From: Ruminococcus sp. CAG:488
GTDB lineage: Bacteria > Bacillota > Clostridia > Oscillospirales > Acutalibacteraceae
NCBI GenBank assembly: GCA_000434055.1
Contig: HF999623.1
Coordinates: forward strand, 7,488-17,957
DNA: 10,470 nt
Reading direction: 5' to 3'
Shown: in pieces, positions 1-8,517 of the stretch
Layout of the letters: every line of letters starts with the position of its first letter
Numbering within the stretch: the first letter of the stretch is position 1
Notes under the pieces: model-generated
Told to the model about the DNA's origin: nothing
Databases searched by the model: none
Seen by the model: the letters and a program-made list of their open reading frames with translations, nothing else
Translations under genes and position numbers: made by a program

Positions 1-1
1 A

Positions 2-67
2 TTATTGCCCGTTTTCGTTGATTTTCTTTAAAAGCCTAAATCTTGACGAAACATCATACATTGCCAT
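2..67 (-). CDS. Possible 21-codon ORF downstream of the AAA+ gene
   Basis: ATG at 67 is preceded by AAAGGGG about 8 nt upstream, 33 nt after the AAA+ stop. The frame reads MAMYDVSSRFRLLKKINENG, then Gln and TAA at 4-2. The ribosome site is good and the other two minus frames close quickly, so translation may initiate here. The peptide is not recognised. It could be a genuine small peptide, a coupling leader for a gene beyond the left edge, or the start of a gene broken by an early stop. Confidence 0.35.
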   Translation of the reverse strand: MAMYDVSSRFRLLKKINENGQ

Positions 68-100
68 AATTCTATCCCCTTTCAAATTTTCACTTTTTAA

Positions 101-2779
101 TCACACAAACCCTATTCTGTTGTCGGTGTGTTTTTTATTTTCAAGATCAATGTTTTCATCAATCAGGTAGTCCTCAACGTCATCAACAATTATAACATTG
201 TCGCCGGCGCTATCCTCTGTTCTCAGGTTTTGATTCATAATAACCTGATCGACTATGTTTCTGACAGTTCGAGCATTTGCAAAGTTGGGCTTGTTTCTGT
301 AATACTCGGTAATACTCAGAAGCAATTCAAGCGCATTTTCTTTGATTTCATATTTTCTCTTTGAAAGAAAACACTTTGAAATTTCTCTGAGTTCATCACG
401 ATTGTAATCGGGAAATTCAAGATTGAACTGAATTCTTGACTCAAATCCCGGATTCAGTTTTAGCATATCTCTCATCTCATCCCTGTAGCCCGCAAGAATG
501 GCGCAGAATTGACCTCGATGGTCATCCATTTCTTTCAGCAGAACAGAGATAGCTTCCTCGCCGTAATTTGCAGCCGAGCCGCTCTCGGCCGAGCCCGAAA
601 GCCTGTAGGCTTCGTCAATAAACAAAACGCCGTTCATCGCTTCATTTATTTTAGCTTCTGTCTTGGGTGCTGTTTCTCCGACGCATCTGCCGAGCAATCC
701 GTGAGCATCCGTTTCAACAAGCTTCGCCTCGCCGAGCACACCTGCATCATAAAGAATTCTCGATAAAATTCTTGCAACCTCGGTTTTTCCTGTTCCGGGG
801 TTACCGTAAAAGCACATATGCAAATTGAAGCCGTCGCTGTCCTTGTTTCTTTTGGCATATGCTTTGATTTTTTTGATCATTCTTTTTACGGTTGCAAGTC
901 CGATAAGTCGGTCAAGCTCTTCCTCACCCGTCAAAACCGAACCTTCCTTTTTACCGTCGGAGGTCGGCAAATTCAACTTTGCATCACCTATATATTTATT
1001 GACATCAACAAGTCCTATTTCATGGTCATCCGAACCGAGACAGCGCAAATTCTGACACATGATTACCTGGTCGAGGATATTTCTCAATTCCCTTGCGTTG
1101 GCAAAGTTCGGCTCTTTTCTCTTAATGTCCGTGATATCAAGAATTCGGTTCAGCGCCTCGTCTCCGATAGAATACTGCCTTTGTCCGAGCATGAGATTTG
1201 CAATTTCTTTCAACTCGTCCCTCGAATAGTTTGGGAAGTCAAGCATAAACTGTATTCTCGAATTAAATCCGGGATTTGAAGAAAGCATTTTAAGCATTTC
1301 GTTTTTATATCCTGCAAGGATTACGCAGAATTTTCCGCGGTAATCCTCCATCGCTTTAACAAGCGTGTCCACAGCCTCCTTGCCGTAGTCAGATTGAGAA
1401 GCATCCGGATTTATCAACGAGTAAGCCTCATCAATGAACAGAACACCGCCCCATGCGCTTTCAATTACCCGGCTTGCTTTCTCGGCAGTTGCACCGTAAT
1501 ACTGGCTGACAAGTCCGTTGCGGTCAACCTCAATCATTCTGTTTGTCGGAAGAATCCCGTTCTCATAAAGTATATCGGCAATATATCGTGCCACCTCGGT
1601 CTTGCCCGAGCCGGGATTTCCCAAAAAGCACATATGTATATTTAAATCCCTGCTGTTTTTATTGGCAAGTGCATATGCTTTTATCTTCTTTATGCTTTCC
1701 TTAATTTCACTCAGTCCAACCAGTCCGTCAAGTTTCTTTTCGCTTTCGCCGATATTTATTAAATTGGCTCCGTCGGGAACAAGTATTCCGAATTTATCGA
1801 CGGCAATCAGCTTTTTATAAACTTCAAACAGCTCATCATCTGTTTTGTTATTCGACCATACCGAAGCATCAACCGTTTGATTGTATTCGTTGTATCTTTG
1901 TGAGATTTTGTCGGAAATATAATTCAGCAGCTTGTCCTCGGAAAATTTAACCGAGTTTAAAAAGTAATCATAGTTTTTAACAAAGAGCGGTGACCGCATA
2001 ATCAGCTCAATATCATGCCACAAGCATGTGAGCATTTCTTTCAGCTCTTTTGTTCCGTCGTCCATAATATCGACATAAAACTTTTTTGCAAGAACCGCTT
2101 CGGTTTCGGATATTGCATTCTCAAGCTTATCCTTAAAATCAATATTTTTTTCTTTAAATCTAATCTTTGCGGGATAGTACTTATGTGCATTTCCGTACAG
2201 ATTATTAGCCTTGATAAATTTGACGATTTTTTTCGCCAACTTTTCAATCAAATTGATAAGTTCGTTCGCTGAAAACCATAAAAACTTATTTTGACATTCT
2301 GTATATAACAGCGTAACTTTTTCCCAATTAAATTTTGGAAATTCAACTGACTTATCAGGTGACAAAATTTTTTCGGCATTATAAAGCGTAGGCTCAAACG
2401 AAGCTATTTTATCCTCAAGCCTTTCAAATGAAACAGAATAATCTTTTGAAAACTCAGAGGTAAAATGAAGCTTCAGCTGTTCCGTTGTTTCAAGTAAATT
2501 ATTCAAAAAATCTTCGGTGCGATCTCTGCTTGAAACGTATTTAAGAATCTTGTCATAATCCGGAAAGCGGTTATCATCCTTGCCCTTTCCTTTAAAATCC
2601 AAGTCCTCTCTTTTAACCTCCGTCACCTCAAGTGCGGAAATAAATCTTTTGATTTCTTCAATTATTTTATCCCTGCGCTCATACGGAAGCTCAAACATTC
2701 GGTAGCCGCACTTCGGGCAACTGCAAATCTTTTCACTGTCTTTTATTTCGCCGCAGTTGATACACTTGAATTCGGTCAT
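101..2779 (-). CDS. Zinc-ribbon tandem AAA+ ATPase (CbbX/SpoVK type), BREX-linked
   Basis: An 892-aa protein. An N-terminal zinc ribbon is formed by Cys6, Cys9, Cys21 and Cys24 (CINC, then CPKC). Residues about 30-330 are helical, with no recognised domain. Two related AAA+ domains of the CbbX/CfxQ/SpoVK family follow. The first has Walker A GNPGSGKT (387-394), Walker B VLFIDE (446-451), an arginine-finger segment NPGFNSRI (502-509) and sensor-2 NARELRN (561-567). The second has GNPGTGKT (659-666), VLFIDE (718-723), NPGFESRI (776-783) and NARTVRN (835-841). Both sites look catalytically complete, so it is probably a hexameric remodelling ATPase. The ATG is 2 nt after the brxL stop, with GGGAG inside the brxL end, implying strong translational coupling. 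This gene is not a standard BREX core gene; a role as an added remodeller or sensor is inferred from position alone. Confidence 0.9.
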   Translation of the reverse strand: MTEFKCINCGEIKDSEKICSCPKCGYRMFELPYERRDKIIEEIKRFISALEVTEVKREDLDFKGKGKDDNRFPDYDKILKYVSSRDRTEDFLNNLLETTEQLKLHFTSEFSKDYSVSFERLEDKIASFEPTLYNAEKILSPDKSVEFPKFNWEKVTLLYTECQNKFLWFSANELINLIEKLAKKIVKFIKANNLYGNAHKYYPAKIRFKEKNIDFKDKLENAISETEAVLAKKFYVDIMDDGTKELKEMLTCLWHDIELIMRSPLFVKNYDYFLNSVKFSEDKLLNYISDKISQRYNEYNQTVDASVWSNNKTDDELFEVYKKLIAVDKFGILVPDGANLINIGESEKKLDGLVGLSEIKESIKKIKAYALANKNSRDLNIHMCFLGNPGSGKTEVARYIADILYENGILPTNRMIEVDRNGLVSQYYGATAEKASRVIESAWGGVLFIDEAYSLINPDASQSDYGKEAVDTLVKAMEDYRGKFCVILAGYKNEMLKMLSSNPGFNSRIQFMLDFPNYSRDELKEIANLMLGQRQYSIGDEALNRILDITDIKRKEPNFANARELRNILDQVIMCQNLRCLGSDDHEIGLVDVNKYIGDAKLNLPTSDGKKEGSVLTGEEELDRLIGLATVKRMIKKIKAYAKRNKDSDGFNLHMCFYGNPGTGKTEVARILSRILYDAGVLGEAKLVETDAHGLLGRCVGETAPKTEAKINEAMNGVLFIDEAYRLSGSAESGSAANYGEEAISVLLKEMDDHRGQFCAILAGYRDEMRDMLKLNPGFESRIQFNLEFPDYNRDELREISKCFLSKRKYEIKENALELLLSITEYYRNKPNFANARTVRNIVDQVIMNQNLRTEDSAGDNVIIVDDVEDYLIDENIDLENKKHTDNRIGFV

Positions 2780-2781
2780 AA

Positions 2782-4908
2782 TCAGTCAACTCCCAGCGCT
2801 TTCTTTGCGGCATCCAACGGGGTGGAATAAAAAATTGCCGAAATTGCATTCTTTAATTCGGGTTTAAGTTTGTCGTATTTATCCGAGCTTTCAACAGGAA
2901 GCATTATTCTTTTGGCTCCTGCGTTTATTGCGGCTACAAAAATTTCGTCAAGCTCGGATGTAATCGGCATCATACTGCCTGACATAACAACTCTGCCGCA
3001 GATAACCAATGACGGCAGTACGGGACGGTTTGCAAGCCCCGAGAAAAGGCCGACAACCTCGGCGACTGATATTTCGTCGCTGACTCCCCTGCTCTGTAAG
3101 TCGTTGAAATACAGACTGTAATCAAAGTTTTCGTACGCTCCGGTAATAATCTTCTTGTAGTTTTCGCCGAAGTAATTAAATGCCGCCGTTATACTGTCCT
3201 TAACGCTCTTGGGTGCGCGGGCAAGACCTTCAACATTTTTAAAGCTGAACACACCCGTACCGTCAATCAGCTTGTTTTCAAGCCTGTAAATACCGAGGAC
3301 ATCGGTAACGGAGCGTCCGACACCGTAAACGTAGCCGGGGGCTTCAATGCCTCCAAAAATAAGAGTACCGTTCGCTGTTTCGGGAAGCGATACGACAAAT
3401 TCTTCGCCCGTATCGTTGTCAATATAGCCGAGATTGACATCACTGAATTCACCGGGAGTCATTTTTCTGAGCTGCTCCTTGACCCTGCGGCGACATTCAA
3501 TTGCGTATTCAAGAATCTCTCGTGTTTCTTCCTTCGTCATATTTTCATCGGGATAAATCAGCTTAGCCATACCTGAAAAAGTTCTTCCGACGGCAATGGT
3601 ATCTCGTGTGTTAAATTGATTGTTCAGATCAAAATATTGGCTGAAAGAATTTGTAAAATCATATTTTCGCATAGCATGACAAAATTCAGAGAAACAATCC
3701 GAAATTAAACCGTATCTCTTGGTAAAAAGACTTGACCTGAGCTTCGGAGTTTCCCAACCCGGTAAATAGGCATGAATCCTGTCAAAGAATGCCGAATCGT
3801 TATTAAATTCCTCCGGGAACGGTTCAAACAAATTTGTCGTACGCATCATATCGGCAACGCTTCTGAATGTATTTCCTTCAAAGGCTATCGACGCATCGGA
3901 GCTTATCGAATCGGCACCTCTCGCAAAGCTTCCGTTTGCCATATAGTTCTTCATGATCTGAACCATGTCGGCAGATGCCTGTGTAATGCCCGCAACCTCA
4001 TCAAAAGCAATGCAATCCCAATTGCCGACGAGACCTACTCTGTGCGAAGCCATGTTATAGAACATATTTGAAACCGTCGTTGTGCCGCTGCTCATGAGAA
4101 TTGAATACGGCGAAAGTTCGCTATAAGCATGAGATTTACCCGTTCCCCGGGGACCAAGCTCAACAAGGTTATAATTTTTCTGAATGAACGGCACAAATCT
4201 AAGGAGATAGTGCAGCTTCTCTTTCTCGGTCAGCTCCTCCGGCTCATATCCCGCACTGCGAAGAAGCAATGTCATCCATTCTTCCTTTGTGAAGTTGGAG
4301 CGTGCCTGCTTAATCTCATCAAGATCAAGATTCGGCATCTGAATGGGTTTAAGCGAAGCGATTTCAAATGGCGAATCGTATTTCGATTTCTTTTTCTTTA
4401 TCTTCTTCTTTTTCTTCTGATTGCCGAAAATATCTTCTTCAAACGTTTCCTGTTCGTTTTCGTCTCTCTCACGTTCAAGACCCACATACTCAATCTTCAA
4501 TATACACCAAATTCCGCCGACAAGGAGTTTTTCGTTATGTATTACGAGATCTGACGACACCTCAAACGGATCCATTCTGAGATTTGTAAAACGCGCAACA
4601 TATTTATCCTCACGGTCATCAAACACGACAGTAATTTTATCAATAATCGTGTACTGACCGTTCTCCTTTATCTTCGACTTAACGTATTCGCTCTGATCCG
4701 GGCGAACATAATTCTCGCTAAGGATTCTTTTTATTTTGCTCAGGCCGATTTCTATTGCCTCCTCATCGTCCGTGGCGCAATACATTCCCAAAAGATACTC
4801 TAAAACATAGGTCGGGACATTTGCACCTTTTTTCATCAATGAGGTGAGATCCTTTCTGACAACTTTTCCCGGAAAATTCTCCAGGAATTTCATATCAAGC
4901 TCTGTCAT
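2782..4908 (-). CDS. brxL: BrxL, AAA+ protein with Lon-like C-terminal domain
   Basis: Preferred start 4908 gives 708 aa. AGGAGG lies exactly 6 nt upstream, whereas the longer frame from 4941 would overlap the end of pglZ and has no such site. In this numbering, the N-terminal region (1-160) matches the DNA-binding part of BrxL and is followed by a very lysine-rich linker (about 165-176). The AAA+ core has Walker A GPRGTGKS (252-259), Walker B CIAFDE (299-304) and a probable arginine-finger region near DRIHAYLPGWE (376-386). The Lon-like domain spans about 530-697. Aligning by eye to Lon, the GPSAG nucleophile region reads GVSDE and the position of the catalytic Lys is not lysine, so proteolysis is doubtful. 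BrxL is a core BREX effector that forms ring-shaped assemblies on DNA; its position right after pglZ is canonical. Confidence 0.95.
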   Translation of the reverse strand: MTELDMKFLENFPGKVVRKDLTSLMKKGANVPTYVLEYLLGMYCATDDEEAIEIGLSKIKRILSENYVRPDQSEYVKSKIKENGQYTIIDKITVVFDDREDKYVARFTNLRMDPFEVSSDLVIHNEKLLVGGIWCILKIEYVGLERERDENEQETFEEDIFGNQKKKKKIKKKKSKYDSPFEIASLKPIQMPNLDLDEIKQARSNFTKEEWMTLLLRSAGYEPEELTEKEKLHYLLRFVPFIQKNYNLVELGPRGTGKSHAYSELSPYSILMSSGTTTVSNMFYNMASHRVGLVGNWDCIAFDEVAGITQASADMVQIMKNYMANGSFARGADSISSDASIAFEGNTFRSVADMMRTTNLFEPFPEEFNNDSAFFDRIHAYLPGWETPKLRSSLFTKRYGLISDCFSEFCHAMRKYDFTNSFSQYFDLNNQFNTRDTIAVGRTFSGMAKLIYPDENMTKEETREILEYAIECRRRVKEQLRKMTPGEFSDVNLGYIDNDTGEEFVVSLPETANGTLIFGGIEAPGYVYGVGRSVTDVLGIYRLENKLIDGTGVFSFKNVEGLARAPKSVKDSITAAFNYFGENYKKIITGAYENFDYSLYFNDLQSRGVSDEISVAEVVGLFSGLANRPVLPSLVICGRVVMSGSMMPITSELDEIFVAAINAGAKRIMLPVESSDKYDKLKPELKNAISAIFYSTPLDAAKKALGVD

Positions 4909-4914
4909 TTTTAT

Positions 4915-4920
4915 CCTCCT
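4915..4920 (-). promoter_or_regulatory. Perfect Shine-Dalgarno deciding the brxL start
   Basis: AGGAGG on the minus strand, 6 nt before the ATG at 4908. It overlaps the short gap after the pglZ stop at 4925, and it rules in favour of 4908 over the upstream in-frame ATG at 4941. Confidence 0.8.
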
Positions 4921-4924
4921 ATAA

Positions 4925-7498
4925 TCAGAAATCAAAGTCATTTACAAATGCGATATCAATTGTAAATTCAATCTTTTCGGCTACATTTCCGCTGTCTTTT
5001 TCCACAACGGTCAAGTAGTATGTATCGGTCTTTTTGAACTCAAAGCTTTTGAGCGTAAATCTCGTTCTGAAAAGGCGTTCCGAACCGTTACCGCTCGTCT
5101 TATCGGCAATAATCATCTTGCTGTCCGAGACGGGCTTACCCATGGAATCCGCCATGAATATTTCATAAGTATTCGGGGCGATTTTTCCGCCGACCGCCTG
5201 TGTCTGATAAAAATCCAACGAGAAAATACTGTTAGACACCTTGCGGCTCTGACTTATCAGTTGAAGCTCGGCTTTTTTAACATCAACAAAATTCTTTGAT
5301 GTTGACCTCATATTTTTAAATTCAATGACGGGAACAACACATTCCTGCAACGAAACGCCGCCGTGAACATAATTCTGTCCGCCGCCCGACTTTTTAATTC
5401 TTATATTTTCAAAAGGCGTCAGTCCGACGGTTTCACTCTCTAAGCTGCTCATTGAAACACTGAGCATTTGATCCGCCGAGCATTCGCTGTCGGCAATTAT
5501 ATATCTGCGGTCAAATTCAAGTATATTGCCGGAAACACTGAGTTTATCGAGCTTATCGTATTCGTTCAAAGGCTTGTATGAGTAGATAAAGCCGTGATCC
5601 GCCGTGATTAAAATATTTGAACCGCTCAAATCGTTTACGATCAGTCGGACAAGATTTTTTATTTCCGAAACTGTCTGCTCGCACGATTCGAAAACCTGAT
5701 CCTCGGTTATTTGCTTATCTCCTGCGGCGTCAATGGCATTATGATAAATATAAACCGTCTCGGCACCGCTTACCTTTGAGCGGCGTTCTGCCTGCTTCAT
5801 TTTTAAAAACGAATTATACGTCAAGGCAACATTGCCCGAGCTTTCTGCTTTAAGAATTTTTTCTCTGTCGGCTGTTGAGTCTGTACGCTCACCGTCACAT
5901 AAAACCTTCATGTCGTCCGTGAGCTGCAGCTCTTTATGCGGCAGAAGTGCAGCCATGCCGAATTTTGTCGCCGACGGAAAAACAGATTGCACAGCGGAAA
6001 TTTTCGCAGTGCCCTTGGTTTCTTTTATCAGCTTATCGGCAAGCTCTGCGGCAATCTCATATCTCAGCGCATCGGAAATTATTACATATACTCTGCTTCC
6101 GGATGACGCAATAGGCTTAACACGGTCTCTGTAAAAATTCGATTGCTGCGGAATTCCGACAAGCTCGGAGCATTTGTTCAGCGGTTCTTTTATCAGGCTC
6201 ATCCATTGCTTTTCGAGCGAGGACAGGAACCAGTTTTTATAAAGATTTTCTACATAATCCGCAACGTTTTTATAAAGATCCTCAAGGACGGTCGTTGACT
6301 CCTTCAAGCTCTTTCCGAACGACGTGTGGAACTGACGGTAGTAATAATCCATCTTATAAAATTTGCCCGTATACTCCTTCCAAAACGTCGAATATTCCGC
6401 AATATAGAAGCTTTCGCTGTTGTTCTGATAGAATTGCTGCATCAAAGCGACCTGCAATAAGCCGTCAAAATAATATCTGACACGCTTGTACCATTTAAGC
6501 GTCCGTCGCTTTTCGACCGCCGACATTATATCCTCCGCCTTGATAATACTGTCGGAAATTTCGGACATATATCTTCTGAGAATGCACTCGTTAATACACG
6601 GGAAACACTCGCTGTTCATCAAATCGGAAAGCTCAAGGCTGTCAAAGAGTCTCTCGAGATTATGCCGTTCTTCAACGACTCGGGCGATTTCATAAAGCTT
6701 GTCGTCATCCTCGGAATGTATCCATTCATTCACAAGCGAATAACAAAGCTGACGGTGCGGCTCGGAAATATACTTATCCAACCCGTGCAGGCAGGACGGT
6801 TTCATCGTGACCGAAAGAGCCGTCAGCAAAATATGCGACGCCAGCGGAACAAGCGATGCGCTCTCATCACGGCTATAGCCGGTATAACGGTTCACAAGCT
6901 TCCAAAAAGCATCTTCACTGCCGAACCTTTTTATGTTCGCTATCGCTTCGTTGTTTTCAATATCGAGTCCGCTCATCAACACGATCCGAATCACGCCCGA
7001 AGCCGTGTTGATGCTTGTTCCCGAGAGGACGGCAAGGATATCAATATGCAGCTGACCGACGGTGTTGTAGTCGCTCTTAAACGTCATAAGCTTTGCGACA
7101 CGGTCTTTATTTTCAAAGAACTTTGTGTAAGTTTTCATCGCTTTGCGAAGCGGAGCCGCGGCAGGCATATTCAGCTCCTGCATACGGATCGAAAGCAGAT
7201 CCGCACGAAACTCCTCGCTGTAAAGCTCAATATCGAGCAGCCAATTATCACGAATATCCGAGTAAGAAATCGGGTTATAAACAAGATAATTGCTTTGTGT
7301 ATCGTCATTGAGAAGCAATTTTTTTGCGGCAAAGTTGTTTGACTCCGTGAGCCTCAGAATTTTCGCATTGTCAAGACTTAATTCGTCGACAAAATTCGAA
7401 AACTCCTTTTCGGGATCCTGCCAAAAAATTATTCTTCTGTCGTAAAAATCCTCAAGCTCCGCATTGAACCTATCTTCCAGTAATTTTTTAATATCCAT
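4925..7498 (-). CDS. pglZ: BREX type 1 PglZ (alkaline-phosphatase-superfamily protein)
   Basis: An 857-aa protein whose length and motifs fit PglZ type A of BREX. The PglZ core (alkaline phosphatase/phosphodiesterase fold) spans about 465-725. SDALRYE (475-481) carries the likely metal-binding Asp476, HNAID is at 586-590, TADHGF (632-637) carries Asp634 and His635, and the block from GGGQNYVHGG (705-714) to SLQE supplies His712. All expected metal-ligand positions appear present, so the enzyme should be intact. The N-terminal ~450 residues are mostly helical, as in the family, and the last ~120 look like a beta-rich domain. PglZ is a core BREX component needed for defence; its substrate in the cell is not settled. 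ATG at 7498 has AGGGA 7 nt upstream. The stop lies 16 nt before the preferred brxL start, which indicates co-transcription and likely translational coupling. Confidence 0.95.
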   Translation of the reverse strand: MDIKKLLEDRFNAELEDFYDRRIIFWQDPEKEFSNFVDELSLDNAKILRLTESNNFAAKKLLLNDDTQSNYLVYNPISYSDIRDNWLLDIELYSEEFRADLLSIRMQELNMPAAAPLRKAMKTYTKFFENKDRVAKLMTFKSDYNTVGQLHIDILAVLSGTSINTASGVIRIVLMSGLDIENNEAIANIKRFGSEDAFWKLVNRYTGYSRDESASLVPLASHILLTALSVTMKPSCLHGLDKYISEPHRQLCYSLVNEWIHSEDDDKLYEIARVVEERHNLERLFDSLELSDLMNSECFPCINECILRRYMSEISDSIIKAEDIMSAVEKRRTLKWYKRVRYYFDGLLQVALMQQFYQNNSESFYIAEYSTFWKEYTGKFYKMDYYYRQFHTSFGKSLKESTTVLEDLYKNVADYVENLYKNWFLSSLEKQWMSLIKEPLNKCSELVGIPQQSNFYRDRVKPIASSGSRVYVIISDALRYEIAAELADKLIKETKGTAKISAVQSVFPSATKFGMAALLPHKELQLTDDMKVLCDGERTDSTADREKILKAESSGNVALTYNSFLKMKQAERRSKVSGAETVYIYHNAIDAAGDKQITEDQVFESCEQTVSEIKNLVRLIVNDLSGSNILITADHGFIYSYKPLNEYDKLDKLSVSGNILEFDRRYIIADSECSADQMLSVSMSSLESETVGLTPFENIRIKKSGGGQNYVHGGVSLQECVVPVIEFKNMRSTSKNFVDVKKAELQLISQSRKVSNSIFSLDFYQTQAVGGKIAPNTYEIFMADSMGKPVSDSKMIIADKTSGNGSERLFRTRFTLKSFEFKKTDTYYLTVVEKDSGNVAEKIEFTIDIAFVNDFDF

Positions 7499-7543
7499 AG
7501 CCTTGTCCCTTTTAGTTAATTTCAGTCTGCGTTAACGATTTCT

Positions 7544-8458
7544 TTATTTTCTCGCTTCTTTCAAAACCTTGCAGCAGTAGGTCGAACCGATTTCATTTGC
7601 ATAGTCAATCAGCTTATCATAGTAAGCGTCAATCGGCATTTCTGCCGTGAGAGCGGCTTCCAAGAGATTGACAAATCCGCCTCTGATGAGTATTGAAAGT
7701 GCCGAGCGATAAACCAGCTCATTGAATGCCTCCAAGAATTCCGGATCTTTTTCATACAAATCTCCGATTGTTCTATCGTAATCAAAAAATCCGATTTTAT
7801 AGCAATTATACCTTTCATATGCATCAAAAAGGTTTTTTTTGACGAAGTCTTTATTCCAAAAATTCAACGACTTGAAATCCTCAAGCCATCCCGGATAGTA
7901 TCTGGGAAAGACGATGTCAAGATTTCTAGTTTGATTCTCTCTAATAAGCTCAGCGGGAAGAAAGCACTTCGTTTCCAAATATTTTTTTGCTTCTGCGATT
8001 GCCTCATCGTCAACAAATTCGGGGAAGGCAAGAACCGTGATCGAGTCCAAAACTTTTGCTATATAACGGTCAACTATACGGCATGCATACGAATCGTAAT
8101 CGGTGATAAGTTTCTTCGAGTCCATGGCTTTGTAAGCACTGACATTTCTTTTGATCTCTCTTTTGCCGGGATCGGTTGAAAAAACGAACAATGTTCTTAT
8201 TGCGGAAAGAGGCTTCAGGTGCTCAATTCCGCCTACTTTTTCGGCCTGACCCATGCAATAGCTTGTTGCTCCGCCGTAGTCGATTGTAAGCACGTCATCG
8301 GGAGTACATTCGACTTTTGATAAATACCGATACGACTTTCCGTTGGTGAATCTTACATTTACCTCTTTCACAGGTTTTGCCGGCTTGCGGTTTAGAAACC
8401 ACTTTTTTTCTGCTGCCTCGGCATAGGGGATAAGTGATTTTGTTTCTTCTGCATTCAT
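7544..8458 (-). CDS. Hypothetical protein in the BREX operon, between pglX and pglZ
   Basis: A 304-aa soluble protein with no signal peptide or membrane segment; I do not recognise its family. ATG at 8458 has AAAGGAG (8467-8473) 8 nt upstream, and the reading frame is clean. Residues about 31-80 (VNVRFTNGKSYRYLSKVE, then DDVLTIDYGG) look like a small beta-barrel of the kind that reads 'sequence, Tyr-x-Tyr, GD/DD-V-x-V-D'. The C-terminal 50 residues (ALSILIRGGFVNLLEAAL, then YYDKLIDYANEIGS) resemble the helical-repeat, ankyrin-like tails seen in clostridial proteins; both are inferences. It lies 39 nt after the PglX C-terminal ORF and 45 nt before pglZ on the same strand, with no terminator between, so it is probably part of the operon. 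Canonical BREX type 1 has no gene at this position. It could be a BREX accessory or regulatory protein, or an unrelated passenger. Confidence 0.8.
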   Translation of the reverse strand: MNAEETKSLIPYAEAAEKKWFLNRKPAKPVKEVNVRFTNGKSYRYLSKVECTPDDVLTIDYGGATSYCMGQAEKVGGIEHLKPLSAIRTLFVFSTDPGKREIKRNVSAYKAMDSKKLITDYDSYACRIVDRYIAKVLDSITVLAFPEFVDDEAIAEAKKYLETKCFLPAELIRENQTRNLDIVFPRYYPGWLEDFKSLNFWNKDFVKKNLFDAYERYNCYKIGFFDYDRTIGDLYEKDPEFLEAFNELVYRSALSILIRGGFVNLLEAALTAEMPIDAYYDKLIDYANEIGSTYCCKVLKEARK

Positions 8459-8481
8459 AGTTTTTTCTCCTTTGATTTTTT

Positions 8482-8517
8482 ATTTTCTGCAAAAATCTTA
8501 TTTGATTTTCTGCAAAA
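8482..8517. repeat. 13-bp direct repeat at the end of the PglX C-terminal ORF
   Basis: ATTTTCTGCAAAA occurs at 8482-8494 and again at 8505-8517, an offset of 23 nt that straddles the stop codon at 8498-8500. It looks like a small local duplication; because the offset is not a multiple of three, the downstream copy is not in frame. No function is suggested. Confidence 0.5.

Noticed and set aside
4909..4941. Longer brxL start at 4941, overlapping the pglZ end.
   Set aside because: The in-frame ATG at 4908 has a perfect AGGAGG at 6-nt spacing; the 4941 ATG has none.
6662..7342. A 226-codon plus-strand open frame opposite pglZ, and a 263-codon one at 8588-9379 opposite the PglX C-terminal ORF.
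   Set aside because: Both are antisense to firmly identified genes, show no recognisable motifs, and have composition expected of shadow frames.
7504..7538. Interrupted repeat GTTAA...TTAAC between the 304-aa gene and pglZ.
   Set aside because: It is only five-base arms in AT-rich DNA; chance is a sufficient explanation.
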